Of a stretch of DNA of 9,631 nucleotides, positions 1-7,539 are shown piece by piece. The DNA lies in NCBI GenBank assembly GCA_025964635.1, contig JAOPYP010000490.1:1-9631 (forward strand), read 5' to 3'. The stretch comes from Actinomycetes bacterium (GTDB lineage: Bacteria > Actinomycetota > Actinomycetes > Streptosporangiales > Streptosporangiaceae). Below the pieces are notes generated by a model, which was not told the origin of the DNA, did no database searches, and saw nothing but the letters and a program-made list of their open reading frames with translations. The position numbers and the translations under genes are program-made. Position 1 is the first letter of the stretch. Each line of letters opens with the position of its first letter.

Positions 1-2
1 AG

Positions 3-134
3 GTCACCGGTCAGCGCAAGGACCGGCACGGCCGCTGGTGCGTCGGGCTCCGCTGGTACGCCAGCCCGGCCGTGGGCGGCCGCGAAGGCTGGTACCTCTA
101 CGATCCGGTCTTGATCCGGCGCCCGAATCCCTGA
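3..134 (+). CDS. 3' end of an unrecognised protein gene (5' part outside window)
   Basis: The reading frame starting at base 3 is open from the window edge to a TGA at 132-134 and gives 43 residues. They are rich in Trp, Tyr and Arg, including GRWCVGLRWYASP and GWYLYDPVLIRRP. Third positions are almost all G or C, as expected for a real gene in such DNA. I recognise no domain; only the C-terminus is visible, so no function is offered. It converges on the hypothetical gene at 220-567. No clear terminator hairpin is seen in the 85 bases between them. Confidence 0.6.
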   Translation, partial: VTGQRKDRHGRWCVGLRWYASPAVGGREGWYLYDPVLIRRPNP

Positions 135-219
135 TCATTGGTCGCCTGAATTGCACTGTTCTGTTGGCGCAGGCGGGCCTGGTTAGGGGTCCAGCCTCCG
201 GGCTCGCATGCTGTGCTGA

Positions 220-567
220 TCACTCGGGTGGTTGCCCCGGGCCTGACTGGCCAGCGCTTTCTACCACGGCCTGCCCGCCAGCGAAGACGACGACCGCGAC
301 CGTTGTGACCGCGAGCGCGTCTTCTTTCCCGAGATTCGTCAAGATGTTGTTGAGTACGTCCATCCAGGCGGGCATGAGACGCCGTGGCTTGATCCTCCTG
401 CCTTCCGGATCCATGAGGGTGGCAACTGCAAATGAGGCGCTGCCCGGGCCCCACATCGCGTCGGCGATCTCCATGAGAGTGAACGATCTCTTGGCCGGGT
501 TAGCCGCGTGCAGTTCGTTGACAAGGGCCAGCACGGATTCCTGATCAAAGCCAGGCCGGGTCTCCAT
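220..567 (-). CDS. Hypothetical protein, 115 aa
   Basis: An ATG at 567-565 opens a 115-codon frame ending in TGA at 222-220. The product is balanced in composition: an amphipathic N-terminal half with NELHAANPAKRSFTLMEIADAMWG, a basic stretch around GRRIKPRRLMPAW, then an Ala/Val-rich hydrophobic segment (ALAVTTVAVVVFAGG, about residues 84-98) that is too short and weak to call a membrane helix. I recognise no family. There is no strong Shine-Dalgarno before the ATG, so the start is uncertain. It lies on the same strand as, and about 107 bp downstream of, the pseudogene at 675-1260. Overlapping frames on both strands are open too, but this one has the most protein-like composition. Confidence 0.5.
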   Translation of the reverse strand: METRPGFDQESVLALVNELHAANPAKRSFTLMEIADAMWGPGSASFAVATLMDPEGRRIKPRRLMPAWMDVLNNILTNLGKEDALAVTTVAVVVFAGGQAVVESAGQSGPGQPPE

Positions 568-631
568 GCCTGGAGTACATCAGACCGCCTGGCGGGCGTT
601 ATGTCGCCAGAAGGCCGGGATGGCTCTCCTC

Positions 632-653
632 GCGCCCCGTTCCCTGAGGGCGC
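632..653 (-). terminator. GC hairpin after the pseudogene, possible terminator
   Basis: GCGCCC (632-637) and GGGCGC (648-653) form a perfect 6-bp inverted repeat with a 10-nt loop. It starts 22 nt past the stop codon of the minus-strand pseudogene. No T-tract follows, which is common for actinobacterial terminators, but a 6-bp GC stem can also arise by chance in DNA of this composition. Confidence 0.22.
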
Positions 654-674
654 TGAGATACGGACCCCGGCCAC

Positions 675-1260
675 TCAGGAGGCGGGCTGCCAGTCTGGGT
701 CCCGTCCGGTCCAGGCGAGGAAGGCGCGGGAGTCCGAGACACCGGCCGGTGCGGATCTCGCCGCGGCGAAGACCCGGGGACTGCGGATCTGCTCGGCGGG
801 GAGGGTTCGAGCACGCTGCGGGCGAACTCGACCGCCTCGGCGGGCAGCACCAGATCCCGGCCTGCGCTCTTGGCGACGTCCCAGCCGTGCACGAAGAGGT
901 CGACGGCCGGAAAGCTGAGACCGTCGCCGATAGTGCGCTTGCCCCTCGGCGAGTCGACCACCTGAGCTACGTCAGCGCCCGCCACGGCGCTGCGGGCCGG
1001 GGCGGCGAGTCCCCGCCACCACGGCCCGGGTCTTCCCTCAACCGCGGCGCCAGGAGGCTCGACCGGCGACCACTCGGGCTGGGCACCCTGGAGGAGCAGC
1101 GTCCCGAATCGCGTGGCTTGACCGACGTGACCGAGAATATCCAGGGGCCGCCAGCCCTGGCACGGGGATACTCCCTGCCAGTCGGTCCCGCCGAGTCCGC
1201 TCACTGCATCGCTGAGAAATCCAGACCCCGCAGAAATGCTGTATCAGGCTGCCACTGCAT
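675..1260 (-). pseudogene. Frameshifted mycothiol-dependent maleylpyruvate isomerase-like (TIGR03086/DinB-type) gene
   Basis: The central frame reads SPCQGWRPLDILGHVG and later VDLFVHGWDVAKSAG. These are the two signature metal-ligand motifs of the MDMPI / TIGR03086 family, whose intact members are about 190-200 aa, DinB-like, metal-binding and often mycothiol-using. After the AVEFARSVLEP segment the frame leaves the family pattern near bases 800-806. One frame over, the sequence continues as EQIRSPRVFAAA and ends ...FLAWTGRDPDWQPAS followed by TGA (677-675), the usual C-terminus. At the other end an ATG at 1260 gives MQWQPDTAFLRGLDF, then needs one extra base near 1215-1220 to join LSDAVSGLGGTDW in the central frame. 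Two one-base losses therefore explain the locus. What is seen is two frame breaks; that both are true mutations rather than sequencing errors is inference. Any surviving product would lack one end. Confidence 0.75.
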
Positions 1261-1347
1261 CTACCTAGCTTGCTTGGCACGACGGCCCGGGCTGCGCTGG
1301 TTGCCGCGGTGGTTGAGCCGTTGGCCGTCTCCTGCGGACTAATTTAG

Positions 1348-2319
1348 TTACTGCCCTATTGTCGCGGCTGCCTTATGGTATGCGGCAAGCGCGGCCGGAT
1401 GACCTTCTAGCCTCCAGGGTTCCTTACGGTTTATATCGAACCAGATGAGCCCGGCTAGATTGTACCGTCGCAGAGCTGAGAACAGACCTGAAATCTGAGA
1501 TGGCTGCTGCGTGCCGGGCTGCGCTCCGGTCTCGGCGATAAATACTGGCTTGTCGGTGAACGAGCGAATATTCGCGAGTTGTTTGGCGAATATCGAGTTG
1601 AACGTCTCTCCGGGCCGCTGGTAGCCGTCTATCCCGATCCAGTCAACATAGGCCGCACCAGGCCACCATTGACTAGCCCAGGAGCCGCCGTGATCGCGTT
1701 GCCATACGTGATCAGGATCCCAGGACCAGGTCACGTTCCGCACGTGCTCCCGCCTAAAGAAGCGATAAATGTGGCGCCACGCGGCGATGAACGTGGCCGG
1801 ACTGGTCTGTGGGCGTCCCCACGAATACCAGGAGCCGTTCATCTCGTGGCCGAACGACAGGACCACGCGGCACCGGAAGTCCCGGACCGCTCGTGCATAG
1901 TTCCGCAGGTAGGAGTCGTAGCGGCCGGCCGCGATCCTGGCTAGTGATACGTGCCGGGGGTTAAGCTGGATTAAGGGAAGGGCACCCCCGGCGACGACCT
2001 GCTTTGCCTCATAACGCGGGAATCGGCGGGGAAACCCGCTGTAGAACTCGATGATACTCATTCTTGTTTTCGTGGCATGACTAAAAGACTGCGCGGCCTC
2101 GGTGATTGGTGGATTGATGGCGACACCCGTGAAGGGCGCTCGCACGATACGGTCGACACACGCTGCGGGGGAAGATGTTGCGCTCGCCTTGGAAGGAGAG
2201 TGCATTAGCGTGGACGGATGGGACAGCGCGGAAGGGTGCGTGGCCAGCAAGAGAAGCCCGATCACGAGGGCGGCGCCCACCGGAAGGGCCACTGCGGCAA
2301 CTACGGGGCGGCTTGTCAT
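1348..2319 (-). CDS. Membrane-anchored glycoside hydrolase, GH26 (beta-mannanase)-like
   Basis: This 323-aa protein is predicted to hydrolyse a beta-linked polysaccharide outside the cell. Residues 6-26 form a hydrophobic signal anchor, followed by a Ser/Pro/His-rich linker to about residue 52 and then the catalytic (beta/alpha)8 domain. GHEMNGSWYSWG (157-168) matches the GH26 acid/base motif, with Glu159. FIAETGAQPG carries the presumed nucleophile Glu263, and WSWDPDHVW plus DWIGIDGYQ are typical substrate-cleft segments. The start is the ATG at 2319-2317 because it shares ATGA with the stop codon of the GT-C gene. The open frame continues upstream, but only as a shadow of that gene. Family substrates include mannan, mixed-linkage glucan and beta-1,3-xylan; the substrate here is unknown. 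It is the last gene of the coupled operon, which suggests trimming or release of the operon's own glycan rather than foraging. Confidence 0.85.
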   Translation of the reverse strand: MTSRPVVAAVALPVGAALVIGLLLLATHPSALSHPSTLMHSPSKASATSSPAACVDRIVRAPFTGVAINPPITEAAQSFSHATKTRMSIIEFYSGFPRRFPRYEAKQVVAGGALPLIQLNPRHVSLARIAAGRYDSYLRNYARAVRDFRCRVVLSFGHEMNGSWYSWGRPQTSPATFIAAWRHIYRFFRREHVRNVTWSWDPDHVWQRDHGGSWASQWWPGAAYVDWIGIDGYQRPGETFNSIFAKQLANIRSFTDKPVFIAETGAQPGTQQPSQISGLFSALRRYNLAGLIWFDINRKEPWRLEGHPAALAAYHKAAATIGQ

Positions 2320-3803
2320 GGGCAGGACGTTCTGCCGCCCGATGAGGCGAGCTGCCATACCTGGGTGCTGTGATGTCCCTGAGCAGCCATCACGGCGAGC
2401 CTGTACCGCCTGCCGTGTGTGATCAGCTTGTGGACCTGATAGTCGTAAGCGTGCGCGTAGGAACCCTGATCCATCTTCAAGATCACCAGGGAGACGCGTC
2501 CGGCGCAGATTCGGGCTCGGGTCTGTGCCTGGGAGGCTGCGGACGGGGCAAGGATCCCCATCCACGCTCTGGACGGAATCTCGGGCAGGTAGTACTGCTC
2601 CGTCCGAGCGGCACCATCGGACAGGATGTACGTTCCGCGCTGGTAGCCGTGGCTGACTGCAGATACGAGCTGGGCGGCCACCCCGCTGCTCGGGCCGCGG
2701 AACTGCACCGTCTGAAGACGGCCAGCGATCAGGGCTAGCAAGATGAGCACGCACGCGGCTGCGCTGCCCGCGAACCGGCCTGCTGGGAAGCGCAGCCCAA
2801 TCCGGTCCACGATTTCGCTGACCGCATAGCCAGCGCCGATCGCTGCGCAGGGCAGCCCAAAGGCCATGTTCTTATCCAGGGATCCGAGCTGATGGAGATG
2901 GGCCTGGTCTACAGGGGCGATAAGCGCTCCCAGTACGAGGAGTGAGAGAAGCGCCGTCTTCCTAAATGCGTGCCGCCCGGTTGCGCTCACGATCAGGCCC
3001 ACCGCCGCAGGCACCACGAGCACGCCAGTAATTGCGAACGCCCGCCAGAGGATGACAGAGGCTGGCTCAGATGCACCAAAGTGAATGGTGCGGAGGACTG
3101 TGGTTATCTTCACTCCCGTGAGATAGTCTGCGCCTCCCAGTATCAGGAACCCTGCGTCAAGGACGGCTACGGTTACAGCAAGCGACCACGCCCGCAAGAA
3201 AGCTTCCGCGGCTCCCCTGCCCCAGTTATGGACGAAAGCAACTCCGATGACCAGGGGATCCCAGGCCAGGGTGGCATACTTCGCCGCATTCGCGAGAGCG
3301 AGGGCGAGAGCACAGGCAGCTATCCATCGATAACTTTCATCGCGTGTCTTGACCGCCGCCCACAAGCCCAGGGTGAGGAAAAATAGAGCGAGAGGGTTAA
3401 AGGTAGCGAAAGCTCCATTATGGACGATGAGGCCCGAGATGGCGAAGAGTGCCGAGGCAAAGAGCCCTGGGCGGCGCCCGAACAGCCGGCAGCCCGTTAG
3501 GTACACCATGCTTGTGGCGCCGATCATCATGATCAGAGACAATCCCCGCGCAGCTGCCAGGCCAGCAATCGAATCAGCCGCTGCGCCAAGGGGCGGATAG
3601 AGCACAGGAGCACCAGAGAACCAGGTGGCGTAATCAGGCAGCGTCCCGTGGTGCAGCCAGTGTGACCATTCCTGATGGCCAGCCTGCAGATACAGGGCCT
3701 CGTCAGTGAACGGAGCGGTACGCCAGAGCCACGGTAGCGTGAGCACCGCCTGGGCCACGAGAATGGACCATAGCTGCCAGGCCCCTGCTGCCCTGTGCTT
3801 CAC
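2316..3803 (-). CDS. Multi-spanning GT-C glycosyltransferase (GT39/ArnT-like)
   Basis: A 495-aa integral membrane protein with about ten hydrophobic segments and a soluble C-terminal domain of roughly 110 residues. Directly after the first helix comes PFTDEALY, with Asp34-Glu35. An acidic pair in the first extracytoplasmic loop is the catalytic hallmark of GT-C enzymes such as PMT, ArnT and the Dolichyl-P-mannosyltransferase-like family, which use polyprenyl-phosphate sugars on the outer face. WFSGAPVLYPPLGA and AFATFNPLALFFL also fit this group. The GTG at 3803-3801 is chosen as start because it overlaps the upstream TGA stop as GTGA; the in-frame extension beyond it is a shadow of the GT2 gene. 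The C-terminus overlaps the hydrolase start by 4 nt. Likely role: adding sugar to a glycan at the membrane or cell surface. Donor and acceptor are unknown. Confidence 0.82.
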   Translation of the reverse strand: MKHRAAGAWQLWSILVAQAVLTLPWLWRTAPFTDEALYLQAGHQEWSHWLHHGTLPDYATWFSGAPVLYPPLGAAADSIAGLAAARGLSLIMMIGATSMVYLTGCRLFGRRPGLFASALFAISGLIVHNGAFATFNPLALFFLTLGLWAAVKTRDESYRWIAACALALALANAAKYATLAWDPLVIGVAFVHNWGRGAAEAFLRAWSLAVTVAVLDAGFLILGGADYLTGVKITTVLRTIHFGASEPASVILWRAFAITGVLVVPAAVGLIVSATGRHAFRKTALLSLLVLGALIAPVDQAHLHQLGSLDKNMAFGLPCAAIGAGYAVSEIVDRIGLRFPAGRFAGSAAACVLILLALIAGRLQTVQFRGPSSGVAAQLVSAVSHGYQRGTYILSDGAARTEQYYLPEIPSRAWMGILAPSAASQAQTRARICAGRVSLVILKMDQGSYAHAYDYQVHKLITHGRRYRLAVMAAQGHHSTQVWQLASSGGRTSCP

Positions 3804-5227
3804 GCCGCCCCGCTCATGGCGGCCTCCCTGGCGGGAGTGGGCGGCCTGCCCGTGGCCGGATCCGCTTCCGGGTTCAGCACCAGCTCCGCGCCATGCTGCC
3901 TGGTGGTCCATCCTTGCCGCAGAAATGTGCAGGTTCCCCAGACCCGGACAATCTTGGCCAAGACCACCGAGGACCAGAGAGCCGAGAGAGGACGGACCAG
4001 GAACAGTATGACCCGGTCAGCCATCGTCTCATCGCTTCGCGGGAAGCATAGCGTCCGCATGCTATTGGGCACGGACAGTATTAGCAGGATGACGAGCGCA
4101 CGGGCCACGTCTGGCTCACTCGCGGGCCACGTTGCGACCAGCAGCGCCAGCAGGCAAATCGAGAACAGAAAGCTATATATTCCGGCAATGGTGAACCACC
4201 AGCAATATGAGAAAACGGGACGGTATTTGATTCGCCAGAAATTTCTTACTGTCCGGCCACGGGCCCAGCGGATCCGCTGCCGGAGATGATGGCTCATGGA
4301 CTCCGGCCACATCGTGAGACCGAACGCGGACAACTGCTGGACCGACCTGCCTTCTGCGCTCGCGCAAAGCGCAAGGAGCGAATCATCACCGAGGCTGATC
4401 CGCCGGCCGCAGAAAAACTCATCCCTGTAGACAGGCATGTATTTCCGTATCGCTGATGCCCGGTAGAGGGCGAATGGGCCCCGGTTGGTGTACATGTCTC
4501 CGGCAACCGACCACGCCGCCCCGATTACCCCCTGAGCGAACAGCTGCAATGAGCATTGCATCCGGGTCAGGAGGTTCGCCGTGGCGTTGAATCCCATCTC
4601 TATCCCGGCTACCGACATGACTCCCCGGCTGCGGAATGGCTTCAGCCCTTCTTCGATCGCCAGATAATCAAGGGTGGTGTCAGAATCCACGGTGACAAAG
4701 ATGTCAGTATCTGGGACAGCATCGAATACCGCCGCGTGCGCCCGCCGTTTCCCCTGGTTCGCCTGGCGCAGCCAGCGGATCTCCAGGCCGGCTGGCCAGC
4801 TTCCCTCCCAGTACCGCCGGAGTTGCGTGTAGTCCGTTTTCGAGCCGTCGTCAACGATGAAGATCAGCTGGGGTGGCCTGCTCTGGTTGGCCAGGGCGTA
4901 CAGGCAGCGGTCCAGCAGCCCGGGATCCTCGTTGTAGACGGGGATGGCGACGGTCACATGCAGCCGGTCGAGTTGCCGGCGGGCAGCGGTGGACACCGTC
5001 ACGGGCTGGTCGAACCATGACAGGATCCAGCTCACGGCTCTGAAACCGACATTCGGGGCTGCGCACAGGGCCAACACCAGCGACTGCCAGCCGAGATGCC
5101 AGGCAATCCAGCCGGAGAGGAAGAGGCTTGATAGAAGTAGGCCTCGAGCCTGCTTCCGGTTGAACCTGACCCGGGGGATCTCGTACCGGCGGTTCAGGGC
5201 TCCCGGAGTGACTTCCTGCGACGCCAC
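3800..5227 (-). CDS. Membrane GT2 processive polysaccharide synthase (hyaluronan synthase/NodC-like)
   Basis: With a GTG start at 5227 this is a 475-aa enzyme predicted to polymerise and export a glycan from a nucleotide-sugar donor. Two N-terminal membrane segments (about residues 30-45 and 48-69) precede the cytosolic GT-A domain. Its motifs run in the expected order: IPVYNE (95-100), VDDGS (125-129), the DXD-type VDSD (180-183), TNRGPFALYR (247-256), GDDS (280-283, catalytic base region) and QRIRW (317-321). The last is the Q-x-x-R-W signature of processive synthases. Further helices lie near 338-365, 374-390 and 405-427, then a Pro/Ala-rich tail. GTG 5227 is the only plausible start between the preceding 40-codon gene and the first helix, but it has a poor ribosome binding site and lies inside that gene, so translation is probably coupled. 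The frame stays open for another ~590 nt upstream, but the translation there is Arg/Ser/Gly-rich and lacks domain features. Possible polymers include hyaluronan-, chitin- or mannan-like chains. Confidence 0.85.
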   Translation of the reverse strand: MASQEVTPGALNRRYEIPRVRFNRKQARGLLLSSLFLSGWIAWHLGWQSLVLALCAAPNVGFRAVSWILSWFDQPVTVSTAARRQLDRLHVTVAIPVYNEDPGLLDRCLYALANQSRPPQLIFIVDDGSKTDYTQLRRYWEGSWPAGLEIRWLRQANQGKRRAHAAVFDAVPDTDIFVTVDSDTTLDYLAIEEGLKPFRSRGVMSVAGIEMGFNATANLLTRMQCSLQLFAQGVIGAAWSVAGDMYTNRGPFALYRASAIRKYMPVYRDEFFCGRRISLGDDSLLALCASAEGRSVQQLSAFGLTMWPESMSHHLRQRIRWARGRTVRNFWRIKYRPVFSYCWWFTIAGIYSFLFSICLLALLVATWPASEPDVARALVILLILSVPNSMRTLCFPRSDETMADRVILFLVRPLSALWSSVVLAKIVRVWGTCTFLRQGWTTRQHGAELVLNPEADPATGRPPTPAREAAMSGAA

Positions 5228-5316
5228 AAGCCTCGAACGGCCACGGCGAACCCCACTGTCGTTATCGCGGACACGACCGCGGCGATCTCTATGCCAGCCA
5301 GGAGAAATCGGCTCAC
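5194..5316 (-). CDS. Small single-helix membrane peptide, 40 aa, first gene of the synthase operon
   Basis: GTG at 5316-5314 opens 40 codons ending in TGA at 5196-5194. The product has one strong hydrophobic helix, from FLLAGIEIAAVV through TTVGFAVAV (about residues 4-27), with one Glu inside it and a basic tail RGLWRRRKSLREP, giving an N-out/C-in topology. The start lies about 6 nt after AAAGGAGGGC (5321-5330), the best ribosome binding site in the window. It overlaps the synthase start by 34 nt in another frame. It could be an accessory subunit of the synthase, a leader that couples translation, or (less likely) the N-terminus of the synthase joined by a frameshift. I recognise no family. 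Confidence 0.6.
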   Translation of the reverse strand: MSRFLLAGIEIAAVVSAITTVGFAVAVRGLWRRRKSLREP

Positions 5317-6059
5317 TTACGCCCTCCTTTCGCGTAACCGGTGACATCCGCCCTAGATGCCTGGATGGCGCCTGAGCCGTGCGGCGCGGGATATCCATGT
5401 CGGGCACGGCCCGCGTGGTGGCTGTGGCTTCTGCGAGCCTGATCGCCGCGGCGATCCCAGCGTGCTGCGAGTCGTCGAAGTGGCGGGGACGCACATCTAG
5501 TGAGCCGGCGGAGCCCAGGCGGAGTCCAGGATCCTGCCGTGGATCCCCGCCCGGGGACGATCCGCCCCACTCGCCGCTACTCCCGTAATAGCGATCTTGG
5601 TGGTGGATTGAGCCCAGTCCCTGCACGGGGCTGACATGCTTTCCCACGCGTTCCCCCGGTGTGTCGACGTGTTGGTCTCGGCGCCGTGCGGCGGGCAGCC
5701 AGCGATCGCTGGGAACTTGGTTCTGTGTCTGAACAACTTCTCTTGAAAGCGCCATAGATCCTGTATGTGTTACTTCGGGGTGAGGCGTCCGTGGTTGATC
5801 AGAGCCTGGGCTGGCCACGTCCGGCCACTAGCGCCACAGGGATCCGGGTTCACATCCCCGCGCAGGTGGTGCTCCTGGCACACGGGAGACACGGCCGGGG
5901 AGTCATCTACGGTGCAGATGGAAACCCATGTGAACTTTCACCCCGTATGGGGCGTCTAGCAGCTGGCGTACCTGAGGTTCCGGCTGCGGCCAGTGGTCTG
6001 GCTGACCAGCCCGGGGCTGAGGGACCGGGAAGACGGCATTCAGAGCGGGGGCCACGCAT
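5317..6059. other. 743-bp divergent control region between the synthase operon and the propeller gene
   Basis: No gene is called here. On the minus strand a frame continuous with the synthase is open across 5228-5818, with an ATG at about 5752 preceded by a weak AGGA. Its translation has a mix of codon endings and no recognisable domain, so it is not annotated, although its section HFDDSQHAGIAAAIRLAEATATT is protein-like. Plus-strand frames here look like shadows. The region must hold the two divergent promoters. I see only weak candidates, such as TTGAAA at 5743-5748 on the plus strand, which lacks a convincing -10. No riboswitch consensus was recognised. The length suggests long leaders or a small missed regulator. 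Confidence 0.5.
5321..5330 (-). promoter_or_regulatory. Near-perfect Shine-Dalgarno for the 40-aa peptide
   Basis: Read on the minus strand this is AAAGGAGGGC, with about 6 nt to the GTG at 5316. The complementarity to the 16S 3' end is much better than for any other start in the operon, which argues that ribosomes load here and reach the three downstream genes by overlap-coupled translation. Confidence 0.65.
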
Positions 6060-7445
6060 ATGCTCAGCAAGAATCGGCTGCTTGTTCTGTGCCTGGCTGG
6101 CGGGGCGGCCCTGATCATGGGCTTCTCGCTGGCAGGTGGGGCCAACGCTGCGACGTCCGGTAACTGGTCCACGTACCTCAACAACAGCGGCCGCACGGGC
6201 TTCGACAGCGCGGAAACGCTGATTACGCCGTCAACGGCCCCTGGTCTGCACCCGCTGTGGACTGACAGCTCCGGTTCGGTGTCGGCGCAGCCGGTGGAAG
6301 CCAACGGGACCGTCTATTACGGCTCATGGGACGGCTACGAGCGCGCGGTCGATGCCGCGACCGGCACGCAGCTGTGGGCCACCTACGTCGGGCAGACGAC
6401 CAAGAGCACCTGCAATCCGCCCAGTGCAGGCGTCGCTAGTACTGCGACCGTTGGCACCGTACCCGTAAACGGTGTTTCCACCCAGGCTGTCTTCGTCGGC
6501 GGCGGTGATCATAACTTCTACGCTCTCAATGCCGCTACAGGGGTCGTTATCTGGAAAACTGCCCTGGGCACGACATCTAGTACCTTCCTGTGGAGCTCGC
6601 CGCTGTTTTACAGAGGCATCATTTACGAAGGCGTCGCATCCTTTGGGGACTGCCCCCTCGTCCGGGGCAAGATGATCGCCATACGCGCAACCACCGGCGT
6701 GATCCGTAACACCTTGTATACCTCGCCGAGCGGCTGCACCGGAGCCAGCGTGTGGGGTTCACCGGCATTGGACACTGTAACCGGCGATATATACTTCGCA
6801 ACCGGAAATAGCAGTACCTCGTGCACCGAGCCCCTCTCAGTTGCAGTAATCCAGGCGAGCTCAACACTGTCCATGCTGAGCAGTTGGCAGATACCATCGG
6901 CAGACCATGGCCCGGACAGCGACTTCGGGTCCACGCCTACCCTGTTTACCTCGGGCGGCGTTCCCATGGTCGGCATCCAGAACAAGAACGGCGTCTACTA
7001 CGCGTTTGACCGTGGTTCACTCAGCAGCGGGCCCGCCTGGCGGACCCGGATCGCCAAAGCCGGTGAGTGCCCGGAGTGCGGTACCGGCGACATCTCTTCG
7101 AGCGCCTGGGACGGCAAATACCTCTACGTAGGCGGTGGCAACACCACGGTCAACGGCGTGAGTTGCAAGGGCAGCGTGCAGGCGTTGCAGCCTGGTACTG
7201 GAAATACCGTCTGGCAGGACTGTCTCCAGGGCGGTGCGGTGGTCGGAGCGATCACGGCCGTGCCTGGCGTCGTGTTGGCCGGTCAGGGAACTTACTTCAT
7301 GGCACTCGATGCTGGTACAGGCAATACCTTGCTCAGCTATCAGGATGGTAACTCTGGTTCCGATTTCTGGGGACCGGCTTCTGTGAGCAACGGAGTTGCT
7401 TACGTTGGCAACCAGGACGGGACACTGTTTGCCTTCGGCAGCTAA
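6060..7445 (+). CDS. Secreted PQQ-type beta-propeller protein
   Basis: A 461-aa exported protein. Residues 1-30 form a signal peptide: basic start LSKNR, hydrophobic core, and an ANA-A cleavage site after residue 30. The mature part is a run of beta-propeller blades of the PQQ/quinoprotein-like type, each with an A-hydrophobic-D/N-A-x-T-G-x-x-x-W pattern: VDAATGTQLWATYVG, LNAATGVVIWKTALG, LQPGTGNTVWQDC, LDAGTGNTLLSY and the closing GTLFAFGS. Around seven blades fit the length. The mature chain has eight cysteines (four possible disulfides), consistent with an extracellular location. Catalytic residues of true quinoprotein dehydrogenases are not evident, so it is more likely a structural or binding protein. 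The ATG at 6060 has only a G-rich stretch (GCGGGGG) upstream, a weak ribosome binding site. It is divergent from the polysaccharide operon, which hints at shared control. Confidence 0.82.
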   Translation: MLSKNRLLVLCLAGGAALIMGFSLAGGANAATSGNWSTYLNNSGRTGFDSAETLITPSTAPGLHPLWTDSSGSVSAQPVEANGTVYYGSWDGYERAVDAATGTQLWATYVGQTTKSTCNPPSAGVASTATVGTVPVNGVSTQAVFVGGGDHNFYALNAATGVVIWKTALGTTSSTFLWSSPLFYRGIIYEGVASFGDCPLVRGKMIAIRATTGVIRNTLYTSPSGCTGASVWGSPALDTVTGDIYFATGNSSTSCTEPLSVAVIQASSTLSMLSSWQIPSADHGPDSDFGSTPTLFTSGGVPMVGIQNKNGVYYAFDRGSLSSGPAWRTRIAKAGECPECGTGDISSSAWDGKYLYVGGGNTTVNGVSCKGSVQALQPGTGNTVWQDCLQGGAVVGAITAVPGVVLAGQGTYFMALDAGTGNTLLSYQDGNSGSDFWGPASVSNGVAYVGNQDGTLFAFGS

Positions 7446-7539
7446 CCAGCCAGGACCTGAGAACGGTTGGCTACCGAACAAGGCTCGCCGCGACCATAGA
7501 CATAATCGACTACGCGCGGCGTCTGGGGCTGGGTGGAAC

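Noticed and set aside
1284..1335. ACGGCC / GGCCGT inverted repeat downstream of the hydrolase gene
   Set aside because: The loop is over 30 nt and the stem short, so this is expected by chance at this GC content.
566..1342. 258-codon plus-strand open frame over the pseudogene
   Set aside because: Arg/Ala/Pro-rich with no domain; the minus strand carries a recognisable enzyme family in the same bases.
2320..2754. Upstream extension of the hydrolase frame (468 aa in total)
   Set aside because: It lies inside the GT-C gene, has no family resemblance, and the ATG overlapping the upstream stop as ATGA precedes an ideal signal anchor.
5321..5760. Regulatory gene or riboswitch upstream of the synthase operon
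   Set aside because: All three minus-strand frames lack recognisable domains, and I could match no riboswitch consensus by eye.
7441..7471. GCTAACC / GGTTGGC imperfect inverted repeat just after the propeller stop
   Set aside because: Seven pairs including a wobble, an 18-nt loop and no T-tract: too weak to call a terminator.
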